A stretch of 64,000 bases of DNA, taken from Shewanella sp. 10N.286.48.A6. Lineage in GTDB: Bacteria > Pseudomonadota > Gammaproteobacteria > Enterobacterales > Shewanellaceae. Where the stretch lies: contig NZ_MCVI01000083.1 in NCBI RefSeq assembly GCF_002873135.1, forward strand, positions 43,711 through 107,710. Direction: 5' to 3'. The notes under the pieces are model-generated. The model worked only from the letters and a program-made list of their open reading frames with translations, ran no database searches and was not told the DNA's origin. Made by a program: the position numbers and the translations under genes. This document shows positions 29,247 to 40,622 of this stretch, one piece after another; within the stretch, counting starts at the first letter, position 1; every line of letters starts with the position of its first letter.

Positions 29247-29723
29247 TTAGGCCTTTTTTGCTGTTTGTTTTTTGAAAAACTTTTTACTCATACCCTTAAT
29301 CCATTTCCAGTGCATTGCTAAGTGGATCCCTAGCATTGGCATCAATAGATTGCCTAGGTCGTGATGTATTTTTGACCATACCGGAAGGATGTCAAAATGA
29401 ATCCCTAGCTGAGGTAGCATCACTTCTGACACCAAAAAGCCACTTAAAATAACCATCACCATTGCTAGGTAGAAAATAAAATCCCACACAGCATTAAAAC
29501 GGGCTTCACCAGATAATTGGCTGACAAACTTTTTAGGCAGTGACTTTAACCAGTCCCAGTGCAGTAATAGGTGAATAACCAAAGGGACTATAAACAATAA
29601 ACTTAACCATTCGTGCAATAAAACCCCTGTGGCTTTAGGGGCGCAAACTAATATAAATCCAATTAACAGTAGTGCATCCATGACGTAGAGTGTTTTACCT
29701 AAATCGTCTTTCCAAGTTTTCAT
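29247..29723 (-). CDS. DUF4405-like cytochrome-b-type membrane protein
   Basis: 158 residues with four membrane helices. Histidines lie in helices 2 and 4 (VIHLLLHWDWLKSLPKKF and GIHLAMHWKWIKGMSKKFF); the two H-x-x-x-x-H/HW pairs repeat the same pattern. That looks like two heme-ligand sites in a four-helix b-type cytochrome, as in the DUF4405 family. The repeat also suggests an internal duplication. The electron donor and acceptor are unknown. It is first of a two-gene operon with the 100-residue membrane protein. Confidence 0.65.
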   Translation of the reverse strand: MKTWKDDLGKTLYVMDALLLIGFILVCAPKATGVLLHEWLSLLFIVPLVIHLLLHWDWLKSLPKKFVSQLSGEARFNAVWDFIFYLAMVMVILSGFLVSEVMLPQLGIHFDILPVWSKIHHDLGNLLMPMLGIHLAMHWKWIKGMSKKFFKKQTAKKA

Positions 29724-30021
29724 TTACCAAGTTTCCATTAACCATCATTGATGACATTTTATTATTCACATTTAGCGATTCATATTCATTGACTGACATG
29801 AAAATAGATTGCTGCAATCAGCGCAATTTACCCTAAGTTGATTGACTTTATCAACTAACTTTACTTTGGTTTACACTTGGTATTTTTCACATTCGTAGTC
29901 GACTTTTCGTCGTGGTTAATGGTGATACAGTGATGTTATGCGCAGAAGTGATAGAGGGGGCTATTGAATTGCCCGCCACCTTGCGTGGATAGGCTTTTTT
30001 ATGGCTGAACATTAACAAAAA
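29724..30021. other. Intergenic region holding the DUF4405 promoter
   Basis: No protein-like frame. A small hairpin (GTTGAT ... ATCAAC, near 29837-29855) is the only structure noted. Confidence 0.35.
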
Positions 30022-30052
30022 GAAAAAAAGGCCAACGTTAATAGTTGGCCTT
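30022..30052 (-). terminator. Rho-independent terminator of the NCS2 permease gene
   Basis: On the reverse strand AAGGCCAAC pairs with GTTGGCCTT around TATTAAC, followed by a long T run (TTTTTTTCTTTTT). Confidence 0.9.
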
Positions 30053-30081
30053 GCTATCGTAAGTACTTGCTATCGTAAGCA
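30050..30081. repeat. 16-bp tandem duplication at the 3' end of the permease gene
   Basis: CTTGCTATCGTAAGTA is followed directly by CTTGCTATCGTAAGCA (one mismatch), between the permease stop (30088) and its terminator. Confidence 0.85.
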
Positions 30082-30087
30082 AGGGTA

Positions 30088-31443
30088 TTAAATCGCCCAA
30101 CCACCCATGTAGAAAACAACTAAACCAAGGGTTATGGCGATAACGCCCACTCGAAGTTTACGCCACTCACCGCTGCATATTCGGCCAATGACTAAGGTGG
30201 CAAACCCTAGCATAATTCCGGTGACGATATTACAACTTAAAATAATAAAGATTGCGCAAGTTAGCCCAGCCATAGCATCGACTTTATCGTCAAAATCAAG
30301 CTTACTGACATTACTTAACATCAGCAGGCCAACATACATCAGCGCGGGCGCGGTGGCATATGCAGGCACTAAATAGCTTAATGGCGCCAAAAACATCATC
30401 AGTAAAAATAATACACCAACGATGGTTGCGGTTAGTCCTGTTTTACCCCCTGCCGCTGTACCTGCAGCTGATTCAATATACACTGCAGCGGGGGCGCCAC
30501 CGACTGCGCCTGCAAAAATACTGCTTACAGAATCTGAGGTAAGTGCCTTACCTCCACTAATAATATTACCTTTGTCATCAAGTAATTCTGCTTGGCCTGC
30601 AACGGCACGTATGGTACCTGTGGCATCAAAAATAGCGGTCATCACCAAAGCCAAGACAATGGGTAGTACTACAGGGTTTAATGCGCCCATAATATCGAGC
30701 TGACCAATTAATGATTTATCAGACATTAAATCAGGTAAGGCAAACAAGCCTTGATAGGTCACGTTGGGATCAAACAATAACCCAAATAGCGATAAGCCAA
30801 TGATCACCAGTAAAATACCGCCTGGTATCCCGCGTCGTTCAAGGCCAATGGTGGCCGCAAGTCCAATAATGGTAGCAATAACGGGCAGGCTATTGATGTC
30901 ACCTAATTTTACCGGTAAGCCAGCATTGTTAGAGACGATTAATTGCACGCTATTGGTGGCAATCAAAAGTAAGAACAAACCAATACCAATACCTGTACCG
31001 TGAGCAATACCTTTAGGTAAATTAGTCAGTACCCACTGACGGATCCCTGTAACACTCACAAAAGTAAATATGAGACCCATAAGAAAAATAGCGCCCAATG
31101 TCACCGGAATTGATATCCCCTGACCCAGTACCATACTGAATGCCGTAAATGCTGTGAGTGAGATAGCACAACCAATGGCCATGGGTAAATTAGCCCATAA
31201 CCCCATGAGTAAAGAACCAAAAGCGGCAATTAAGCAAGTGGAGATAAATACTGCCTCAGGGTCGAAGCCTGCTGTGCTAAGCATATTTGGCACCACAATA
31301 ACCGAGTACACCATGGCTAAAAAAGTTGTTAAACCAGCAATGATTTCTTGTTTTAAGGTACTTCCACGAGCAGAAATGTTGAAATAGCGATCGATAAATG
31401 GAGCAGAGGCTGCAGTAGCCTTGGTGGTCTGTTTAGACGTCAT
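30088..31443 (-). CDS. NCS2-family purine permease (AzgA/GhxP-like)
   Basis: A proton symporter of nucleobases, 451 residues with about 13-14 hydrophobic segments. It opens with [36 protein letters not shown], the motif of the guanine/hypoxanthine/adenine subgroup (AzgA, GhxP, AdeP). [19 protein letters not shown] carries the acidic substrate-site region, and [12 protein letters not shown] the conserved helix 10. The exact base preference cannot be read. The ATG follows AAAGG. A structured leader (31479-31581) precedes it, suggesting RNA-level control. Confidence 0.9.
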   Translation of the reverse strand: MTSKQTTKATAASAPFIDRYFNISARGSTLKQEIIAGLTTFLAMVYSVIVVPNMLSTAGFDPEAVFISTCLIAAFGSLLMGLWANLPMAIGCAISLTAFTAFSMVLGQGISIPVTLGAIFLMGLIFTFVSVTGIRQWVLTNLPKGIAHGTGIGIGLFLLLIATNSVQLIVSNNAGLPVKLGDINSLPVIATIIGLAATIGLERRGIPGGILLVIIGLSLFGLLFDPNVTYQGLFALPDLMSDKSLIGQLDIMGALNPVVLPIVLALVMTAIFDATGTIRAVAGQAELLDDKGNIISGGKALTSDSVSSIFAGAVGGAPAAVYIESAAGTAAGGKTGLTATIVGVLFLLMMFLAPLSYLVPAYATAPALMYVGLLMLSNVSKLDFDDKVDAMAGLTCAIFIILSCNIVTGIMLGFATLVIGRICSGEWRKLRVGVIAITLGLVVFYMGGWAI

Positions 31444-31478
31444 AGTAGATAACCTTTGATCTCTTAAATATCAGTTAA

Positions 31479-31581
31479 CCAATGAGTATTCATTGGCTAC
31501 ATAGCTACGGCAGGTAGAGCCCCAAAACCTTATGGTATTGGGTGAGAGATCCACTTAGCGCTATAAGCGTTAGTGACCTGC
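31479..31581 (-). promoter_or_regulatory. Structured 5' leader of the NCS2 permease gene, riboswitch candidate
   Basis: On the reverse strand, GCAGGT (31576-31581) pairs with ACCTGC (31510-31515), closing a three-way junction. Inside it are a P2 stem (CACT...AGTG with CGCT/AGCG inside) and a P3 stem (CCCAATACC with GGTTTTGGG, one mismatch, loop ATAA). The joining strands are GATCTCTCA and GCTCT. A second perfect hairpin, CCAATGA/TCATTGG (31479-31496), lies between it and the ATG at 31443. The shape recalls purine riboswitches but the core sequence does not match that family. Confidence 0.4.
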
Positions 31582-31839
31582 GATTATTGTAGTAAACAAA
31601 TGTAGTAAACAAATTTGTTATACACATTATCTGGTAAAATTTACTCTTACCAACATAGCTTTTGTTGGCGCGAAGTTTACAGGATTAACCAATAGCGAAA
31701 TTTGAAACAGCTAACAGTTTTACGCAACAAGTGTGAAAGTTACGTGAATGATTTGACCTAAGCGATATCGATAGTTAAACAAATCTTTTGATTTGAAAGT
31801 CTATGCTATTTAGTTAGTTGATATTTATGACTGCTGCGC

Positions 31840-31868
31840 TTGAGCAAAACGGCGCTATTGCCTACAAT
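31840..31868 (+). promoter_or_regulatory. Sigma-70 promoter of the DUF3297 gene
   Basis: TTGAGC, exactly 17 bases, then TACAAT. A dyad (CGCTATTG/CAATAGCG, 31853-31872) overlaps the -10 box and could be a repressor site. Confidence 0.6.
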
Positions 31869-31901
31869 AGCGGATATATTTATTACTACAGATAGCAGAC
31901 C

Positions 31902-32150
31902 ATGACTGACTCAACTGAGAAACTCGCTTTACCTGATCGCCTTTCCGTTAACCCACGTAGCCCACATCATGTGGCTGCCATTTTCGATCACGACATTGGT
32001 ATTACCGTTAACGGTAAAGAGCGTTTTGACGTTGAAGAATATTGCATCAGTGAAGGTTGGGTTAAAGTACCGTCTCACAAAGCGTTAGACCGTCGCGGTC
32101 AACCGTTAATGATGACAGTTAAAGGCACTATTGAAGCCTTTTACAAGTAA
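31902..32150 (+). CDS. DUF3297-family protein
   Basis: 82 residues. LPDRLSVNPRSPHHVAAIFDHDIGITVNGKER and CISEGWVKVPSHKALDRRGQPLM are the conserved core of this small proteobacterial family of unknown function. No signal peptide or membrane segment is visible, so it is probably cytoplasmic. It is monocistronic with its own promoter and terminator. The ribosome site is weak (AGCAGACC). Confidence 0.88.
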   Translation: MTDSTEKLALPDRLSVNPRSPHHVAAIFDHDIGITVNGKERFDVEEYCISEGWVKVPSHKALDRRGQPLMMTVKGTIEAFYK

Positions 32151-32224
32151 GCTGATTAATCTTTAAATCAGTAGCTTGAGTTAAGAGCAAAAAGCATTAG
32201 CTTGAGTTGTTAACTTAAAGCATA

Positions 32225-32255
32225 AAAAAGCGAATCGATTGATTCGCTTTTTTGT
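32225..32255. terminator. Bidirectional terminator between DUF3297 and katG
   Basis: AAAAAAGCGAATC and GATTCGCTTTTTT flank GATT. Confidence 0.92.
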
Positions 32256-32315
32256 TTTTTAATCTCGACGCTTTGTTAGCATTAGACTTAAATTGCGTTC
32301 ATGCCTGTTTACGAC

Positions 32316-34973
<2,658 letters not shown>

Positions 34974-35279
34974 TTTGATCAGGTCGTCCCCGATTCCGGT
35001 ACGGCAATTAATTCGAACTCATTTGAGGTGAGTAACAGCAGTTGTAGCACTGATGGTACACAAATCATTTTAGCTAACGATTATTATGAATGTCAGTTCG
35101 ATGTGCATCTGCTTGCCACTGAAAATGACGCCGCTGAAAATGTGTTTAAATATGACACCAGTGACGTTACCCCTTATGCCAGTAACCTTGCCGATCTCGT
35201 TGAGGTGGTGGTTAAAGATAATGAAGGTAACGAGGCAAATGATGTTGCTAACGTCACCGTTCAGTTGAACGAAGACTAA
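34974..35279 (+). pseudogene. C-terminal remnant of a larger, probably secreted, Ig-/cadherin-like protein
   Basis: The frame is open from just after a TGA at 34971-34973 to a TAA at 35279, about 101 codons. There is no ATG; GTG at 35028 is the only candidate start and has no ribosome site. The sequence is acidic and beta-rich, ending LADLVEVVVKDNEGNEANDV then VTVQLNED, the style of the last strand of Ig-like repeat domains in large surface proteins. CSTDG and YECQFDV supply a Cys pair. A strong terminator follows, as expected of a true 3' end. The 5' part is lost. Confidence 0.55.
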
Positions 35280-35297
35280 TTTAAAGGAGTTACCCCC

Positions 35298-35333
35298 AAA
35301 AAGCGCTAGTTATCACTGGCGCTTTTTATTTTT
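35298..35333 (+). terminator. Rho-independent terminator after the remnant gene
   Basis: AGCGCTAG pairs with CTGGCGCT (one G-T pair) around TTATCA, followed by TTTTTATTTTT. Confidence 0.88.
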
Positions 35334-35728
35334 GGCTTAGAGGGGCAATCATTGGGTCGATAGGTGCCGGTTGCCTACTGTATTAATATGCTGTTATCAA
35401 TGAGTGCTAAAATTTTAGCTTCAAACAATAACAAGCATGCAACTAAAGTACATATAAGACTCTATTATCTTGTACTACTTATGTATGTAATTTCAGTTAC
35501 TAAAGTGAGTCAGCAACATTTACGCTTAGCGCGTATATCGCCTGATATGGCCGCTTTAGAGTCATTTTCCTGTGATAAACACCGCTGAATCAAGGGGCTC
35601 ACATGGTTTGCGCAATATACAAAACCTACCTAGACTGAACATTCAGTTTAATATCAAGTTTCTCCCCATTTAACAGTGAAGTTTCCGCATAATCAAGCGA
35701 ATATTAGAATCTATAAGGCTCAATTTTT
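35334..35728. other. Intergenic region with no gene seen
   Basis: No frame has protein-like composition. It should contain the promoter of the regulator gene at 35729. Confidence 0.4.
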
Positions 35729-38140
35729 ATGGACTCAAAGGGCAGAAATCAAAGCGATATGGAAGGAATCGACCCTAACTTACGTCAAGGTTTTGTGTTA
35801 AATGACATTGTGGTATTACCCGACGATGGTGAAGTGATTGTTCATGGGGAACGGCGTCATTTGCCTCCTAAAGCTTTTGAAATCTTATTATATTTATGTT
35901 CAAACCCTGAGCAGTTGCTTTCAAGTCAGCGATTGCTCGCTTTTGGTTGGGGGAAACTTAATCGAAAGCGTAGAAATTTGAGCCATGTAATTAGCGAAAT
36001 TCGCCACGCCTTAGATGATCACAAAGAGTCCCCTGTTTTTATCCAAACCATTACCCGAAAGGGCTATCGATTAATCGCGACAGTCGCCCCCCTTGATGAA
36101 GAGGCGCTTAACCGAAAGCGTGTGGCGTTAAAAGCGCCGTTGTCTACCACGCATTCTGCCGATAGCACACATACACCGCAATGGCACTTAAATATTGCCC
36201 TGTTAAAAAACTCTAATTTATTTCGTGTTAGCGTGGCTTTTTCGATTATGACTTGGCTCATTATTCAAATTATAGCCATTATCTTTCCGATTTTTAATGT
36301 GCCTGATTGGGGCATTAAAATTGTTGTTTTAGTACTGGTTGTCGGTTTTCCAATATTACTTATTTACACATGGTTTCAGGATATTAAGGTCAAAAAAGAC
36401 TTATTTAAAGCTGATAGAAATCATCCGAAGAAAAAGGTGTTTTACAAACAGTTGGCGTTTGATTTTTTCTTTATTGGCGCGTTGTCCATTTTAGGTGGCT
36501 TTTTATCGCTGCATTTAATTGACTCTATTTATAATGAAAAACCCAAGGTCGCAGCGCTGAAAACTAGCCTACCTATTCAAGATAATCTCATTGCGGTTAT
36601 CCCTTTTGTGTTTGATGAGCAAAGCCAATTACCACATTATTTTGAATCCACCTTTCAAGGCGAAGTGATTAGCGCCTTAAGCAAGCAAAGCGCTTTTAAT
36701 TTAATGTCTCAGCGGGCAGTAAATGAAATTCCCCAAAACAGCAAACTATCCACCTATGCCGAAAAACTCGGGGTGCGATATTTAGTCGATGGCGCCATTA
36801 CTGAAAATGCAGGTGAATTTTCAATAATATTACATATTACTGATATCAAAACGTATTTACAGGTGTGGTCTTCGGTTGTTAAAGGTGATGTCGGCAATAT
36901 TTTGTTGGTGCAAAAACAAATATATCGTGAGCTTTTTAATGCCTTATCACTGATTGCACAGTCGAGTGAATTAGATAGTCAGGACCTTATCAGCACCGAT
37001 GATTTCAAAGCTTATGACAGTTATATACAAGGTAAAAGCGAGCTGTTTAAAGCTCCCACTCAGGCCACATTAGCCCAAGCTGAATTTCATTTTATGAAGG
37101 CGTTGGCATTTGATGGGGAATTTACCTTAGCCAGCGCTGGTTTATGCCAAACCTATCTAAATCAATACCAGATAAATAAAAAACTTGCGACGTTTGAATC
37201 AGCCCAGCAAATTTGTAATGCACTGACTCAGGTGTCGAATTTAAAAGAAGAAGGCTTAGTTGCCTTAGGTAACCTAGAGCGCTTAAGTGGCCGTTATTCA
37301 CAATCTATTGCGTTTTTTGACGAGGCATTAACCCTTAACCCTAAAAATATTGAAGCAATTATTGGCGCAGCCGACAGTCAGACTCAACTGGGTCACAATG
37401 ATAAGGCGGTGGATTTATTTGCTAATGCGATTCAATTAGAGCCGGGATACTGGAAAAATTATCAGCGCTTTGGCAATTATTACTTTAATAATGGTCAATA
37501 TAAAAAAGCCAAAGATAAATACCTTAAAGTCACATTATTAAAGCCTAACTACGCTAATGGCTACAGTAGTTTAGGCGGCGCCTATTTTCTTGATGATGAA
37601 TTAGAAAAGGCCACTATGGCGTGGCAAACCGCATTATCTTTAGCACCTAATGCGTTAACTTACTCAAACCTTGGGACAGCACTCTTTTTTAGATATGAGT
37701 TTACTGATGCAGCCCAAAGTTATCGTAAAGCCATTAAGCTGAGCCCCAACGACCCTGTGTTGTGGGCTAATTTAGCGGATGCAGAAAAGTTTTCCGGTGA
37801 TACCACTCAAGCCCTTCAAAGCTATCAACAAGCCTATAAATTAGCTCGTGAGCAATTTGTAGTTAATCCTAACGACCATGTTATGCAAGCCATGTTTGCC
37901 AGATATCAATCAGAGCTTGGGGAGTGTGAACCGGCATTGCAAAAAATAACCTCAACTCAATTACAAGATAGCCCCGATCCATATCTTTTTTATGATATGG
38001 CCATAGCGGCGATAAATTGTGATGAAAAACAACTGGCTATTCAGTATATCGATAATGCCCTTAAATTAGGCTATTCGAAAAAGTTGCTGGCTAGAGATAT
38101 TCAGTTTCAAGGTGTTTACGTCAACATGGCGATGCCATAA
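35729..38140 (+). CDS. Membrane-bound winged-helix regulator with TolB-like and TPR domains
   Basis: An 803-residue one-component regulator in the CadC/ToxR style. Residues ~20-118 are an OmpR-type winged helix (HLPPKAFEILLYLC, then TITRKGYRLIATV). Three hydrophobic helices lie at ~168-187, ~196-215 and ~248-268. In relatives the first two form the common FRVSVAFSIMTWLIIQI / PDWGIKIVVLVLVVGFP segment. Residues ~290-430 are a TolB-N/adenylate-cyclase-like domain (NLIAVIPFVFD). About six TPR repeats fill ~430-790. The TPR part should be periplasmic and sense a protein or peptide. The next genes, 24 and ~560 bases on, are likely co-regulated. Confidence 0.85.
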   Translation: MDSKGRNQSDMEGIDPNLRQGFVLNDIVVLPDDGEVIVHGERRHLPPKAFEILLYLCSNPEQLLSSQRLLAFGWGKLNRKRRNLSHVISEIRHALDDHKESPVFIQTITRKGYRLIATVAPLDEEALNRKRVALKAPLSTTHSADSTHTPQWHLNIALLKNSNLFRVSVAFSIMTWLIIQIIAIIFPIFNVPDWGIKIVVLVLVVGFPILLIYTWFQDIKVKKDLFKADRNHPKKKVFYKQLAFDFFFIGALSILGGFLSLHLIDSIYNEKPKVAALKTSLPIQDNLIAVIPFVFDEQSQLPHYFESTFQGEVISALSKQSAFNLMSQRAVNEIPQNSKLSTYAEKLGVRYLVDGAITENAGEFSIILHITDIKTYLQVWSSVVKGDVGNILLVQKQIYRELFNALSLIAQSSELDSQDLISTDDFKAYDSYIQGKSELFKAPTQATLAQAEFHFMKALAFDGEFTLASAGLCQTYLNQYQINKKLATFESAQQICNALTQVSNLKEEGLVALGNLERLSGRYSQSIAFFDEALTLNPKNIEAIIGAADSQTQLGHNDKAVDLFANAIQLEPGYWKNYQRFGNYYFNNGQYKKAKDKYLKVTLLKPNYANGYSSLGGAYFLDDELEKATMAWQTALSLAPNALTYSNLGTALFFRYEFTDAAQSYRKAIKLSPNDPVLWANLADAEKFSGDTTQALQSYQQAYKLAREQFVVNPNDHVMQAMFARYQSELGECEPALQKITSTQLQDSPDPYLFYDMAIAAINCDEKQLAIQYIDNALKLGYSKKLLARDIQFQGVYVNMAMP

Positions 38141-38164
38141 CGCAATAAAACAAGGAAGAAGGCA

Positions 38165-38605
38165 ATGAATATTACTATAAAACCATTACTCACAGCTCGA
38201 GCATTAACCTTAGTTACACTCATAGGTCTATTGGGGATGTTTTCACGACAAAGTCTTGCTGAAGATCAAACCATTAGTTTGGTTGCCAGTGAGTGCGCTG
38301 TCACGGTAACACCTAATGAAGGTAGCGGCTGTGAGCAAGGGCAATGTGAAGGGGTTGAAGCGTGTATCTGCGCTAAGCGAGGTGACTTTATCACTTGGGA
38401 AATGAGCGATAATAATAGAGCCAAATTTAAGTTAAAGTTTAGCGAAAATTCGCCGCTTAAAGAACAATGTGGTAAGAATTTTAAAAAAGGTAAAGTAAAG
38501 TGCAAAGTGAAAGAAGAGCTTGACGTTGGGGAAAGCTTTGACTATTTGGTGATGCTTGAAGGCTGTGATGAAGGCACAGATCCACGTATTGTTATTTCGA
38601 AATAA
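38165..38605 (+). CDS. Small Cys-rich exported protein of unknown function
   Basis: 146 residues with a signal peptide (~1-32, ending SLAEDQ). The mature part has eight cysteines (SEC, GSGC, GQC, ACIC, EQC, VKC, EGC), enough for four disulfides. The pattern CICAKRGDFITWEM is like the CxCxKxGxxIxW strand of cupredoxin-like or adhesin-like beta sandwiches. I cannot name the family. AAGGAAGAAGG precedes the ATG. It lies 24 bases after the membrane-bound regulator, probably in one operon. Confidence 0.7.
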   Translation: MNITIKPLLTARALTLVTLIGLLGMFSRQSLAEDQTISLVASECAVTVTPNEGSGCEQGQCEGVEACICAKRGDFITWEMSDNNRAKFKLKFSENSPLKEQCGKNFKKGKVKCKVKEELDVGESFDYLVMLEGCDEGTDPRIVISK

Positions 38606-38702
38606 TAACGACTCAGTGAAAGTCAGAGTATGCATAATAGGCTGATTTATATGTTAGTTTATAGCTTGTTTTATATTTGGATTTATAAAAATCTGGGCTG
38701 GC

Positions 38703-39545
38703 ATGACTTTTATGGGCGCGAAATTGATTATCAATAAACAAATATTACAGATTTTAAGGTCAATGGTCTTACTCCCATTGGCCTGTTTTTCAGCGTCGGC
38801 AGCTGAAACTCAAAGGTTTACTTGGCCTAACGGCGAAAAACTAGCAGTGAGCCTTTCTTATGATGATGCCTTAAACAGCCATTTAGATAATGTGTTGCCA
38901 GCACTGAATAAGCATCATTTTAAGGGCTCTTTTTATGTTATCTCCACGTCTTCGGTATTAGCGCAGCGAAAGAGTGAGTGGCAAGCTGCAGTTAAACAAG
39001 GTCATGAGCTAGGTAATCACAGTATGCAGCATCCTTGCCGCGCCTCATTGCCCAATAGGGGCTGGGTTAAGGTAGAGCAAGACCTTGATCATTATAGTGT
39101 CACACAGATGATTGATGAGCTTAGCGCTGCTAATACTTTTTTAAATGCTATTGATGGTAAAACTGAGCGCACCTATACCGTCCCTTGCGGTGATTTACTG
39201 GTGGGCAGTGCTTTACGCTTAGATGATGACTCGACTGGTGGTCAAGAGTACCTTAACAAAGTAAACCACCTCTTTACCGCGATTAAAGGCCACGGCGCTG
39301 ACACACGCTTTAACCCCATCATTTACCCAACCGGCGAAACCGGTAAAGCGTTAATTGCTTATATTAATAATACCTCTACAGATACCTTGCTGATTAACTT
39401 AGTTTTTCATGGGGTGGGCGGTGATTACTTATCGGTATCATCCAAAGCTCATGCTGAACTATTGGCTTATTTAGCGGCCAACCGTGACAAGTACTATGTC
39501 GATTCATACCTTAACCTGATGAACTATGCAGCCGCTCAGCAATAA
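38703..39545 (+). CDS. Polysaccharide deacetylase-family protein (NodB domain)
   Basis: 280 residues with an N-terminal hydrophobic export signal (~14-34, LLPLACFSASAAE). It carries NodB motif 1 as S-Y-D54-D55-A and the metal pair H106-S-M-Q-H110. In the family these bind a divalent metal to remove acetyl groups from polysaccharide. The substrate is unknown. The start codon is uncertain: ATGs at 38703, 38712 and 38763 are all possible. It follows the Cys-rich protein by 97 bases and may be in the same transcript. The last 20 codons are repeated downstream (39597-39657). Confidence 0.8.
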   Translation: MTFMGAKLIINKQILQILRSMVLLPLACFSASAAETQRFTWPNGEKLAVSLSYDDALNSHLDNVLPALNKHHFKGSFYVISTSSVLAQRKSEWQAAVKQGHELGNHSMQHPCRASLPNRGWVKVEQDLDHYSVTQMIDELSAANTFLNAIDGKTERTYTVPCGDLLVGSALRLDDDSTGGQEYLNKVNHLFTAIKGHGADTRFNPIIYPTGETGKALIAYINNTSTDTLLINLVFHGVGGDYLSVSSKAHAELLAYLAANRDKYYVDSYLNLMNYAAAQQ

Positions 39546-39596
39546 CACTTTTTTAGATTTGGGTGTTTTAAGCTTTGGCTATATTTAGTGAGAGGC

Positions 39597-39657
39597 AGTG
39601 ACAAGTATCATGTGGATTCATACCGTAATTTGATGAACTATGCAGCTGCGAAGTAAT
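39597..39657 (+). repeat. Duplicated 3' end of the deacetylase gene
   Basis: The sequence repeats the last ~61 bases of the deacetylase gene (39483-39545) with several changes. It still encodes DKYHVDSYRNLMNYAAAK and a stop, against DKYYVDSYLNLMNYAAAQQ in the gene. Most differences are silent or conservative. It has no start and is a leftover of a partial tandem duplication or recombination. Confidence 0.85.
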
Positions 39658-39849
39658 AGCAGCTAATTCTATTTAGCTTGTTTCAGCTTACGCTATCTTT
39701 AGCTTAATTCAGCCTTTAACATCAGCCTCTAATATTAGCTGTAAATAAACTCTGCCAACTCAAGATCTCATTTAAACACAAGATGACTTTTATTCATGTT
39801 GGATAACTGTAGAATCCGCGGCTGTTTTATCACTAATTTTGTATTTATC

Positions 39850-40491
39850 ATGATTGATCTGGCTTTACTTCCTGTTTATTTAACCACTGTGGTCGCTTTA
39901 CTGCTAATACCTGGGCCTGACATGCTGCTGATCGCCAGCTCGAGTTTAAGTTATGGCCGCAAGGTGGGCGTGTATGCAAGCTTTGGCAATGCGACCTCTG
40001 GGCTTATTTTAACCTTGCTGGCAGCTATGGGTGTGTCGGCGTTAGTGGCAATGAACCCGATGGCATTAGAAGTGCTGCGGGTGCTAGGCGGCGCTTATTT
40101 ATTAAAAATGGGCTGGGATTGTATGCGCAGCAGCGCAGCTGATGCCCCTGAAATTGAGCAGCAAAATAATTTAGCCAAATTACTTTATCGCCGCGCGGTA
40201 ATGAGTAACCTGCTTAATCCCAAGGCGCTGATATTTTTTGTGTTATTTTTGCCGCAGTTTGTCTCTACCCAGCTTAGTGCCAGCTCAGGCGAGCAGATGT
40301 TGACTCTTGGGCTGATACTGAACGTCATGGGGCTCGCTTTTAATTTACTGCTGGTGGCTTTAGTGGGCAGTTTAGGTAAGCCGCTGCTTAAAAATGACAA
40401 GTTTAGAACCTATCAAAATAAGTTTATGGGATTGATATTTTTTGCCTTAGCCATTTGGTTGTTAGCTTCTCAAGTGCAAAGCATTAGTTAG
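39850..40491 (+). CDS. LysE/RhtB-family amino-acid exporter
   Basis: An inner-membrane exporter. With the ATG at 39850 it has 213 residues (MIDLALLPVYLTT), the family length. The frame is open from an ATG at 39796. Neither has a clear ribosome site. It has six hydrophobic helices, with the LIPGPDMLLIASSSLSYGRKVG signature at helix 1 and VMSNLLNPKALIFFVLFLPQF in the middle, both typical of RhtB/LysE. The substrate is unknown. It is monocistronic with a bidirectional terminator after it. Confidence 0.88.
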   Translation: MIDLALLPVYLTTVVALLLIPGPDMLLIASSSLSYGRKVGVYASFGNATSGLILTLLAAMGVSALVAMNPMALEVLRVLGGAYLLKMGWDCMRSSAADAPEIEQQNNLAKLLYRRAVMSNLLNPKALIFFVLFLPQFVSTQLSASSGEQMLTLGLILNVMGLAFNLLLVALVGSLGKPLLKNDKFRTYQNKFMGLIFFALAIWLLASQVQSIS

Positions 40492-40535
40492 GCCAATATA
40501 AGGTATTGAATTTTAAAGCGACTTTGCTTAAAAAT

Positions 40536-40571
40536 AAAAAACGGAATGAGCTGCCACTCATTCCGTTTTTT
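40536..40571. terminator. Bidirectional terminator
   Basis: AAAAAACGGAATGAG and CTCATTCCGTTTTTT flank CTGCCA. It is shared by the LysE gene and the convergent flavin monooxygenase gene. Confidence 0.92.
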
Positions 40572-40622
40572 GTTTTAGAGAACAAACCATTAATATTCAT
40601 AGCGTGTTCTTGATATCTGCTT

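Noticed and set aside
31479..31581. Standard purine riboswitch at the NCS2 permease gene
   Set aside because: The layout is a three-way junction, but the invariant junction bases and loop-loop contacts of the family are missing. It is kept only as an unnamed structured leader.
35364..35588. 74-codon forward frame before the TPR regulator
   Set aside because: No ribosome site, no recognisable domain and random composition.
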